Shown: one piece after another, positions 1 to 4,993 of the stretch
Position numbering within the stretch: position 1 is the stretch's first letter
Layout of the letters: every line of letters starts with the position of its first letter
Source of the DNA: an uncultured Eubacterium sp.
GTDB lineage: Bacteria; Bacillota; Clostridia; Oscillospirales; Acutalibacteraceae
Length of the DNA: 8,699 nucleotides
Reading direction: 5' to 3'
Assembly: GCA_905233805.1 (NCBI GenBank)
Contig: CAJOER010000119.1
Span: 1-8,699 of the forward strand
The notes under the pieces: generated by a model
Database searches by the model: none
What the model was told of the DNA's origin: nothing
What the model saw: only the letters and a program-made list of their open reading frames with translations
Position numbers and translations under genes: made by a program

Positions 1-1275
1 GGCGGTTCAATCATATTGTCGTTTACAATAAACTGCTCGGGCATCTTAATCTCGGGAGCGTCGCCGAGCTCTCTCGGGTCGGTGAGGTATCCCGTAAGCG
101 CGCTTGCCGCCGCAACCTCGGGGGATACAAGATAAATCTTGCCGTCCTTCGTTCCCGAACGTCCTTCAAAGTTACGGTTGAAGGTACGAAGCGATACGCC
201 GCCGCTGTTCGGGCTCTGGCCCATACCGATACAAGGTCCGCACGCGCTTTCAAGAATTCTTGCGCCCGCGTTAATCATATCCGAGAGTGCGCCGTTGAGC
301 GCGAGCATATTGAGAACCTGCTTTGAACCGGGAGCGATACAAAGCGAAACGCTCGGGTCAACCGTCTTTCCTTTAAGAATTGCCGCAACCTTCATCATAT
401 CCGTATATGACGAGTTAGTGCACGAGCCAATAGCAACCTGGTCAACCTTAAGCTTGCCGATTTCGTCGGTAGTCTTGACGTTGTCGGGCATATGCGGGCA
501 CGCCGCCATAGGCGTAAGCGAGCAAAGGTCAATATCAATAATTTCATCGTACTCGGCGTCAGCGTCGGGAAGAATTTCAACCCAGTCGCTTTCGCGGCCC
601 TGCGCCTTTAAGAAGGCGAGAGTGATTTCATCCGACGGGAAAATTGAGGTAGTAGCGCCGAGCTCCGCGCCCATATTCGTAATGGTCGCTCTCTCGGGAA
701 CGGAAAGCGTTTTAACGCCCTCTCCGCCGTATTCGATTATCTTGCCTACGCCGCCCTTTACGCTCATAATTCTGAGCACCTCAAGGATAACGTCCTTTGC
801 CGAAACCCAGGGCTTGAGATAGCCCGTGAGGTTAATTCTCGTCATTGGCTACGGCTACGTCGAGTCCGCCCGCGCCCATGGCGAGCATACCGATTCCGCC
901 GCCCGTCGGGGTGTGGCTGTCAGAGCCGATTAAGGTCTTGCCCGGAATGCCGAAGCGTTCAAGGTGAACCTGGTGGCAGATTCCGTTACCGGGGCGTGAA
1001 AAATATATTCCGTGCTTTTTGGTTACCGTCTGAATAAAGCGGTGGTCATCCGCGTTTTCAAAGCCGGTCTGTAAGGTGTTGTGGTCGATATATGCAACCG
1101 ATTTTTCGGTCTTAACTCTGTCAACGCCCATCGCCTCAAATTCAAGGTACGCCATAGTACCCGTAGCGTCCTGGGTAAGAGTCTGGTCAATGCGGAGTCC
1201 TATCTCGCTGCCGACCTTCATTTCGCCTTCTACAAGGTGTGATTTAATGAGCTTTTGCGCAAGTGTAAGTCCCAT
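1..1275 (-). pseudogene. Aconitate hydratase (single-chain clostridial type), frameshifted by an internal deletion; 3' end outside the window
   Basis: The gene encodes an aconitase-family [4Fe-4S] hydro-lyase that interconverts citrate and isocitrate in the cytoplasm. The 5' frame (832-1275, 147 residues) carries the DHNTLQTG and SDSHTPTGGG active-site motifs and ends just after GGLDVAVA. Translation resumes in another frame from about 845 down to base 1, starting at INLTGYLKPWVSAKDVIL. That part keeps all three cluster cysteines: SCTN (codon 420-422) and ACGPC (codons 240-242 and 231-233). Between the two parts, about 12 residues found in relatives (roughly an AMAG...FY..MPK stretch) are missing and the frame changes, so no full-length product can be made. 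The rest is intact and ungapped, so the lesion is recent or is an assembly error. The start at 1275 is supported by AGGAGGT at 1281-1287 with a 5-base spacer. Sequence type suggests the roughly 640-residue form with a fused swivel domain, which lies off the left edge. LeuC is less likely given the TITNMGAELGATTS region. Confidence 0.88.
832..1275 (-). CDS. N-terminal open fragment of the broken aconitase (147 aa)
   Basis: This is the part of the aconitase that can actually be translated from the native start. It runs from MGLTLAQKLI to GGLDVAVA, then reads four out-of-frame residues (NDEN) into a TAA at 832-834. It contains the first substrate-binding histidine region (HNTLQ) and the SDSHTP loop but none of the cluster cysteines, so it cannot be active alone. 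The downstream fragment has an in-frame ATG at 843-845 but no Shine-Dalgarno sequence before it, so independent translation of the rest is doubtful. Confidence 0.75.
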   Translation of the reverse strand: MGLTLAQKLIKSHLVEGEMKVGSEIGLRIDQTLTQDATGTMAYLEFEAMGVDRVKTEKSVAYIDHNTLQTGFENADDHRFIQTVTKKHGIYFSRPGNGICHQVHLERFGIPGKTLIGSDSHTPTGGGIGMLAMGAGGLDVAVANDEN

Positions 1276-1289
1276 AAAATACCTCCTAC

Positions 1290-1308
1290 TTGTTTAAATT
1301 TTTAACAA
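1290..1308. promoter_or_regulatory. Possible operator: 19-bp inverted repeat at the aconitase transcription start
   Basis: TTGTT and AACAA arms flank an AT-rich centre, and eight of nine base pairs match around base 1299. It sits between the -10 box and the ribosome binding site, where a bound repressor would block transcription. It loosely resembles Rex-type sites (TTGTTAA arms), but the spacing is one base short and one arm position differs. In such AT-rich sequence chance is a serious alternative. Confidence 0.25.
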
Positions 1309-1312
1309 ACTT

Positions 1313-1341
1313 ATTTTATAATATCACAAAATCATTGTCAA
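1313..1341 (-). promoter_or_regulatory. Sigma-A-type promoter of the aconitase gene
   Basis: Read on the minus strand, a perfect -35 TTGACA (1336-1341) is followed after exactly 17 bases by TAAAAT (1313-1318). The expected transcription start is near 1306, giving a leader of about 30 bases that contains AGGAGGT. The promoter lies after the likely scfB terminator, so the aconitase gene should be its own transcription unit. Confidence 0.8.
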
Positions 1342-1348
1342 CAAAATC

Positions 1349-1358
1349 ACAATATTGT
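1349..1358. promoter_or_regulatory. Perfect palindrome ACAATATTGT just upstream of the aconitase -35 box
   Basis: This is a ten-base perfect palindrome centred about 13 bases upstream of the -35 hexamer, a position typical of activator or repressor half-site pairs. A direct repeat TGATTTTGT on the minus strand also brackets the -35 box. No regulator family is recognised. Confidence 0.25.
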
Positions 1359-1376
1359 AACTTATTTTTAATAATA

Positions 1377-1400
1377 TAAGGAGCGGCTTCCCGCTCCTTA
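1377..1400 (-). terminator. Hairpin over the scfB stop codon, probable terminator
   Basis: A perfect 10-bp stem (TAAGGAGCGG pairing with CCGCTCCTTA) closes a four-base loop. The scfB stop codon TAA forms the first three bases of the stem. On the minus strand the hairpin is followed by TATTATT, a weak U-rich run rather than a clean U-tract. It sits directly before the aconitase promoter, which fits a terminator separating the two units. Confidence 0.6.
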
Positions 1401-2792
1401 ATATTCTACCTTTAAATTTTCCTCAGCTTCGGCGACTTTAAGCATTATTGCACACTCAATTCTCTTTTTATGCAGCTCGCAGCCGAAGGCGTAAACTCCG
1501 TTCACGCTGCCCGTCGTATGGTAGGCGTTGGCAGCGCACCCGCCCGAGCAGTAAAGCTTTGCAAAACAGTCTTTGCACTCTTTATGAGAATAGACGTTAC
1601 AGTTTTTAAACTGCTCAAGAATTTCGGGCTTCGTTATGCCGTCGTAAATATTGCCGAGCTTGAATTTATTATCCCCGACGAACTGGTGGCAGGGGAAAAG
1701 CTCTCCGCTCGGAGTTACGGCAAGATATTCCGTGCCGACTCCGCAGCCGCTGACTCTTTTAACTATGCAGGGCCCCGAATCAAGGTCTATCATATAGTGA
1801 TAAAACGTGAAGCCGTCGCCGTTTCTGTATCTTTTCAGCATCTCGTTTGCGAGTGTTTCATACTGCTCTTTAAGTACGGGCAAATCGCTCTCTTTAAGCG
1901 CCCACGGCTCATCGGGCGGGCATACGACCGGCTCAACCGAAAGCTCTTTGAAGCCGAGGTCCGCCATATGGATTAAATCCTTTGAAAAGTCGGTGTTGAA
2001 GTGGGTATAAGTACCCCTCATATAATAGTCCTTCTGCCCGCGCGAGTCTGCGAACTTCTTGAACTTATCGACTATTAAATCATAAGAGCCCTTGCCGTTC
2101 GGCGTTTTGCGTAACTTATCGTGGACCGCCTTTCTTCCGTCAAGCGAGAGCACGACGTTGCCCATTTCCTTATTGCAGAAATCTATTACCTCGTCGTCAA
2201 CGAGAACGCCGTTGGTCGTGAGCGTAAAGCGGAAATTCTTATCGTATTTCGTTTCCTGCTCACGTCCGTATTTTACAAGCTCCTTGCAGACGTCCCAGTT
2301 AAGAAGCGGCTCGCCGCCGAAGAAATCAACCTCAAGGTTGTGCCTTGTTCCGCTGTTTTCAATAAGAAAATCGAGTGCTCTTTTACCCGTTTCAAAACTC
2401 ATCAGGCCCTTGTCCTCGCCGCCGTATTCGCCCTTGCCCGCAAAGCAGTATTCGCAGTTGAGGTTGCAACCGTGCGCAACGTGAAGGCAGATTGCCTTAA
2501 TCACGCCCTGACGGCGTTTGAATTCCTTTGCGGTATCCTCGAAGGTATCCTCTGAAAAAAGCCTTCCGTCGGCTCTGAGCGACTCTATATCCTCAAAGCA
2601 AAGGTCAATGTCCTCGCCCGTTACGTCCTCTTTGTCGGCATATTTTTCAAGTATGAACTTTTTTATATCTTCTTTTTCTGTGTTTTCATACATGGTTATA
2701 ATATCGTAGGCGACCTCGTCAACCGAGTGAACGCAGCCGCTGTTCCGGTCAATAATGATATTATAACCGTTCATTTTATATGCGTGTATCAT
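1398..2792 (-). CDS. scfB: SCIFF ranthipeptide maturase, radical SAM/SPASM thioether-forming enzyme
   Basis: This cytoplasmic enzyme installs thioether cross-links in the SCIFF precursor encoded just upstream. Residues 1-90 look like a RiPP recognition element that binds the leader peptide. The radical SAM core has CNLNCEYC (Cys109, Cys113, Cys116) to bind the catalytic [4Fe-4S] cluster and SAM, followed by the GGEP motif at 159-162. The C-terminal SPASM part supplies auxiliary-cluster ligands: Cys350, Cys368, the CX2CX5CX3C set at Cys406, 409, 415 and 419, and Cys438. At 464 residues it is full length and all expected ligands are present. The family is that of CteB from Clostridium thermocellum. 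The start at 2792 has GGGAG (2796-2800) three to five bases away, somewhat close, but the next ATG (codon 7) has no ribosome site. It is cotranscribed with scfA, 50 bases upstream. The ligands look intact even though the partner peptide is atypical. Confidence 0.95.
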   Translation of the reverse strand: MIHAYKMNGYNIIIDRNSGCVHSVDEVAYDIITMYENTEKEDIKKFILEKYADKEDVTGEDIDLCFEDIESLRADGRLFSEDTFEDTAKEFKRRQGVIKAICLHVAHGCNLNCEYCFAGKGEYGGEDKGLMSFETGKRALDFLIENSGTRHNLEVDFFGGEPLLNWDVCKELVKYGREQETKYDKNFRFTLTTNGVLVDDEVIDFCNKEMGNVVLSLDGRKAVHDKLRKTPNGKGSYDLIVDKFKKFADSRGQKDYYMRGTYTHFNTDFSKDLIHMADLGFKELSVEPVVCPPDEPWALKESDLPVLKEQYETLANEMLKRYRNGDGFTFYHYMIDLDSGPCIVKRVSGCGVGTEYLAVTPSGELFPCHQFVGDNKFKLGNIYDGITKPEILEQFKNCNVYSHKECKDCFAKLYCSGGCAANAYHTTGSVNGVYAFGCELHKKRIECAIMLKVAEAEENLKVEY

Positions 2793-2812
2793 AAGCTCCC
2801 TTTAAATGAAAC

Positions 2813-2830
2813 GGGCGACCGTAGTCGCCC
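2813..2830 (-). promoter_or_regulatory. UACG-tetraloop hairpin between scfA and scfB
   Basis: On the minus strand GGGCGAC pairs perfectly with GTCGCCC around a TACG loop closed by C-G, the exceptionally stable UNCG class. It is followed by GTTTCATTTAAAGGGAG and the scfB start. The tail is too short of U residues for a strong terminator. It more likely acts as an attenuator or as a 3'-end stabiliser that lets more precursor than maturase be made. Confidence 0.6.
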
Positions 2831-2842
2831 CCTGCATTTTAC

Positions 2843-2989
2843 TTATTTTTTCTTCTGCTCACATTTCTGATTTGCAACGGAGCAAGAGGTTTTGCTTGCC
2901 GACTGGCAGGAGGTCTGGCACTCGCCGCAGCCGCCTTTCTTAGCCGATTCGCAAAGGTTTCTTGAGCTTAATGTGTTAATTCTTTTCAT
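2843..2989 (-). CDS. scfA: SCIFF ranthipeptide precursor, variant (48 aa)
   Basis: This is a small precursor peptide for the adjacent radical SAM maturase. The 48-residue product begins MKRINTLSSR, a typical SCIFF leader start, and contains the signature CGECQTSCQSASKTSC at 21-36 followed by SVANQKCEQKKK. Cysteines are at 13, 21, 24, 28, 36 and 43. The family's usual core is CX2CX3CX3CX3CX6C. Here the fourth cysteine (position 32) is Ser and the usual Thr37 is Ser, while Cys13 is an extra cysteine in the leader-proximal region. In CteA the mapped thioether joins Cys32 to Thr37, so that link cannot form in the same way here. The start is fixed by GAGGTG at 2995-3000 with a 5-base spacer. Identity rests on the signature plus the neighbouring maturase. 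The final function of SCIFF peptides is not settled. Confidence 0.93.
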   Translation of the reverse strand: MKRINTLSSRNLCESAKKGGCGECQTSCQSASKTSCSVANQKCEQKKK

Positions 2990-3018
2990 AATTACACCTC
3001 GTTAAAATTAATGTATAG

Positions 3019-3125
3019 TGGAGAATGGAGAATGGAGAATTCAGGACGGGCGCTGCCCGTACCCGATTATATGCTGTCTGCAGGACCGTAAATTCTCAAT
3101 TCTCAATTTTCAATTCTCAATTATT
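3019..3125. repeat. MITE-like non-coding inverted-repeat element with heptad arms
   Basis: The left arm has three perfect tandem GGAGAAT copies (3020-3040). The right arm (3090-3125) has the near-complement AATTCTCA repeated as heptads, so the arms can pair with one G-A mismatch per heptad. Inside is a small perfect hairpin, ACGGGC-GCT-GCCCGT (3046-3060). No protein is encoded. It fills the gap between the decarboxylase stop (3134) and scfA and probably sets transcript ends there. Similar GGAGAAT-armed repeats are, to my recollection, common and dispersed in gut Clostridia genomes. Copy number cannot be judged from one window. Confidence 0.6.
3066..3071 (-). promoter_or_regulatory. Possible -10 box for scfA-scfB inside the repeat element
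   Basis: A perfect TATAAT is present on the minus strand, 77 bases upstream of the scfA start. No good -35 hexamer lies at 16-18 bases (TTTACG at 15 bases is the nearest). If real, transcription would start near 3059, at the foot of the internal hairpin. It is the only plausible -10 between the decarboxylase gene and scfA, so it is listed at low confidence. Confidence 0.25.
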
Positions 3126-3133
3126 ATAAAATA

Positions 3134-4408
3134 TTACTCGGGTTTTGTCAATATCTTATCAGGGAGCAAATTGCTGTCCGATATGACGTTCACGCCGCTT
3201 TCAATCAGCGATTTGATATAACTTACCGTTTCCTTCGTTATTATGCTGCCGGGGACGGTCAGAGGAATATCGGGAGGGTAATCAAGAGTGGTTTTATCGT
3301 TTTCCCGGGAAATATTAATTATAATCTCCCCGTTTTCTGCGGGAGGTCTTGAAAACGGGAGCGCCTTTTTATATTCGAGTTCTCCGTCAATTTCAGTCAG
3401 CGCGCTTTTGAGAATATCAAACGCAATTTTTTCGTCGCCGACCGATGTCATTAAAACGATATAATTAACGCTCGCCATTTCAACTTCAATCCCGTATTTT
3501 TCCCTTAAAATATCCGCAAGCTGCGCTCCGCTTATATCCGCGTTTTCCGTGGAAATGACGAGTTTTGATATGTCCTCGCAGTATTTCAGATTAAGGCGGT
3601 CAAGCTCAATTACCCTGAAATCACAGAGTTCACTGTAATATTCCTTAAATAAATCCTGACGGTTTTCAATTATATCGCAGCAGATTGAAACGCTGTTCAT
3701 AAGCACGTAACTCGGCGAACTCGTCTGGAATATATCAAGATAAAATTTTGCATTATTTATGTATTCTTCGTCGTAAACGTTCATTACCGCGCTCTGCGTA
3801 AGGGCGGGGAGGGTTTTATGAAGCGAGGAAATTACAATACTGCCCTTCGGGTATTCAGGGAAATAGTGAATACCGAGATGAGCGCCGTGAGCCGCGTCAA
3901 CAATAAGCGGGAGCTTGCAGTTTACTTCGCTTATCCTTCCCTCATAGGTCGGGGAGGTTATAACAACCGCCGCCGCGTCGGAGTTGGCTAAAATTACGCT
4001 GTCGAGCGTCTCCTGCGTAAGGCGGGTGTAGTATCCGTTAATGCTGTCAAATTCCGGCTCAGCGAAAACTACGCGGAGCTTTCTGAGCATACAGGCGTTA
4101 TACACGCTTTTGTGGCAGTTCCTTGCTATAATTATCTTGTCGCCCTCGCTGCAAACCGAAAAAACGGCGGCTAAAATTCCCGCGGTTGAGCCGTTGACAA
4201 GTATAAACGACCTCTTGCTTTTATATATTGAAGAAAGCCGCTTTTCAGTTTCGGCTATAATTCCGCTAGGGGCGTGAAGATTGTCAAAGCCGTCAATTTC
4301 GGTTATGTCAATTTCCGCTCCGGGGATATTGAATTTTCCGTTGCGCTTGTGCCCCGGCATATGGAAGGGGTATTTATCAAGCGTTTTAAGTTTTTCGTGC
4401 AGCTTCAA
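3134..4408 (-). CDS. Compact Orn/Lys/Arg decarboxylase family PLP-dependent enzyme
   Basis: This is a fold-type I PLP enzyme of the basic amino-acid decarboxylase family (YaaO/SpeA-like), cytoplasmic, with exact substrate unknown. In the numbering that counts from a GTG at 4417, it shows HMPGHK (19-24), DITEIDGFDNLH (37-48), NGSTAGI (75-81), the ring-stacking His region ARNCHKS (98-104), the PLP-binding Asp in VDAAHGAH (173-180), and SLHKTLPALTQ with Schiff-base Lys201. It is shorter than the usual 470-490 residues. Relatives have a helix of about 10 residues between SPTYEGRISE and LPLIVDAAHG that is nearly absent here, in frame. Start: GAGGTG at 4415-4420 overlaps the GTG at 4417, leaving no spacer, while the in-frame TTG at 4408 lies six bases from it, so I chose TTG. 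The gene starts inside the upstream membrane-protein gene (23-base overlap), implying one operon and translational coupling. Confidence 0.85.
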   Translation of the reverse strand: MKLHEKLKTLDKYPFHMPGHKRNGKFNIPGAEIDITEIDGFDNLHAPSGIIAETEKRLSSIYKSKRSFILVNGSTAGILAAVFSVCSEGDKIIIARNCHKSVYNACMLRKLRVVFAEPEFDSINGYYTRLTQETLDSVILANSDAAAVVITSPTYEGRISEVNCKLPLIVDAAHGAHLGIHYFPEYPKGSIVISSLHKTLPALTQSAVMNVYDEEYINNAKFYLDIFQTSSPSYVLMNSVSICCDIIENRQDLFKEYYSELCDFRVIELDRLNLKYCEDISKLVISTENADISGAQLADILREKYGIEVEMASVNYIVLMTSVGDEKIAFDILKSALTEIDGELEYKKALPFSRPPAENGEIIINISRENDKTTLDYPPDIPLTVPGSIITKETVSYIKSLIESGVNVISDSNLLPDKILTKPE

Positions 4409-4928
4409 TTTTTTCACCTCGGAAAATGTATATGTTAAGCATTATTATTCCCGCAAATATAGGAACGGCTTCGATTAAACCCGTTTCTTTAAATATTATC
4501 AGGAATATGATGTCCGATATAAGAATTAACGCCGTTACGGTGCACAGCGCTTTTCTTTTTGATAGTAAGAATAAAAGAAAAACGTTTATTCCCATTGATA
4601 TTGAAAACATAAGCGAGCCTGCGCAGTGATAGTAATAATCGGGCTTTATGTCATAATCAAAACGGAATATAAGCGTCATCGCCATACCGAGCGCCGAAAC
4701 TGCGAGCAGGGGAAGGTATACTTTCGTTTTCACTTTTTGTGAATACGCGGTATAAACCGATACCGAAAGGGCGGCAATGGTAAGCAGCCCCCATACGGTA
4801 AATTCGGCGCGGTGCCTCAGCCCGATAGTCGAAAGCGCGCCCGCGTTAGTCCACGGCGCAGCGTACCGCATATAAATAAGGGTATATACCACACACGCCG
4901 CGCTTAAAAATAAACTCAGTCTTTTCAT
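4386..4928 (-). CDS. Six-helix membrane protein of unknown function (180 aa)
   Basis: I do not recognise a family. The protein is hydrophobic, with about six predicted membrane segments near residues 3-20, 43-62, 70-88, 101-122, 127-146 and 150-169. There is no long soluble domain, and the C-terminus is short and basic (FRGEKIEAARKT). A polar stretch DYDIKPDYYYHCAGS (91-105) before helix four is the most distinctive part and may be a conserved signature of close relatives. The first gene of its operon, it overlaps the decarboxylase by 23 bases, so the two are coupled. That could suggest transport or sensing linked to the amine or amino acid, but this is only inference. The start ATG at 4928 has no Shine-Dalgarno site and coincides with the predicted transcription start, so it is probably translated from a leaderless mRNA. 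No better downstream start is visible. Confidence 0.75.
   Translation of the reverse strand: MKRLSLFLSAACVVYTLIYMRYAAPWTNAGALSTIGLRHRAEFTVWGLLTIAALSVSVYTAYSQKVKTKVYLPLLAVSALGMAMTLIFRFDYDIKPDYYYHCAGSLMFSISMGINVFLLFLLSKRKALCTVTALILISDIIFLIIFKETGLIEAVPIFAGIIMLNIYIFRGEKIEAARKT
4415..4420 (-). promoter_or_regulatory. Ribosome binding site that selects the TTG start of the decarboxylase
   Basis: GAGGTG on the minus strand is the same Shine-Dalgarno sequence used by scfA. Its last three bases are themselves a GTG in frame with the gene, which automatic calling may choose as the start (4417). A ribosome bound here would place the TTG at 4406-4408 six bases downstream, in the normal window, while the GTG would have zero spacing. 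Confidence 0.6.
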
Positions 4929-4934
4929 ACATTC

Positions 4935-4963
4935 ATTTTAACATATAATTGAATTTATATCAA
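4935..4963 (-). promoter_or_regulatory. Promoter for the membrane protein-decarboxylase operon, predicted leaderless
   Basis: On the minus strand TTGATA (4958-4963), a 17-base spacer and TAAAAT (4935-4940) form a good sigma-A promoter, with an extended -10 TG one base upstream (TGTTAAAAT). The seventh base after the -10 box is 4928, the A of the ATG start codon. Confidence 0.7.
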
Positions 4964-4977
4964 TCTTATGTTATGAT
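4949..4977 (+). promoter_or_regulatory. Promoter for the xth-membrane glycosyltransferase operon
   Basis: TTGAAT (4949-4954), 17 bases and TATGAT (4972-4977) form a good sigma-A promoter. Expected start is near 4984, so the leader is only about 10 bases and the Shine-Dalgarno AAGGTGA (4983-4989) sits at its very 5' end. The -35 box lies inside the spacer of the opposing promoter and vice versa, so one RNA polymerase should exclude the other. Confidence 0.65.
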
Positions 4978-4993
4978 ATAAAAAGGTGATATT

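Noticed and set aside
139..822. Long plus-strand open frame of 227 codons
   Set aside because: It lies opposite the second aconitase frame, whose translation is clearly conserved. The plus-strand product is Ser/Pro/Ile-rich with no ribosome site, a typical antisense shadow.
1290..1308. A true Rex redox-repressor site
   Set aside because: The arms are close to TTGTTAA but one position differs and the spacer is five rather than six, so it is kept only as a possible operator.
1470..1976. Plus-strand open frame of 168 codons
   Set aside because: It is antisense to scfB, with no recognisable motifs or ribosome site.
3019..3125. CRISPR array from the tandem heptads
   Set aside because: The repeats are seven bases with no spacers and are arranged as inverted arms, unlike CRISPR repeats.
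3018..3221. Small plus-strand open frame starting MENGEWRIQDG
   Set aside because: The start is simply the GGAGAAT repeat read as codons. It then runs antisense into the decarboxylase gene, and there is no ribosome site.
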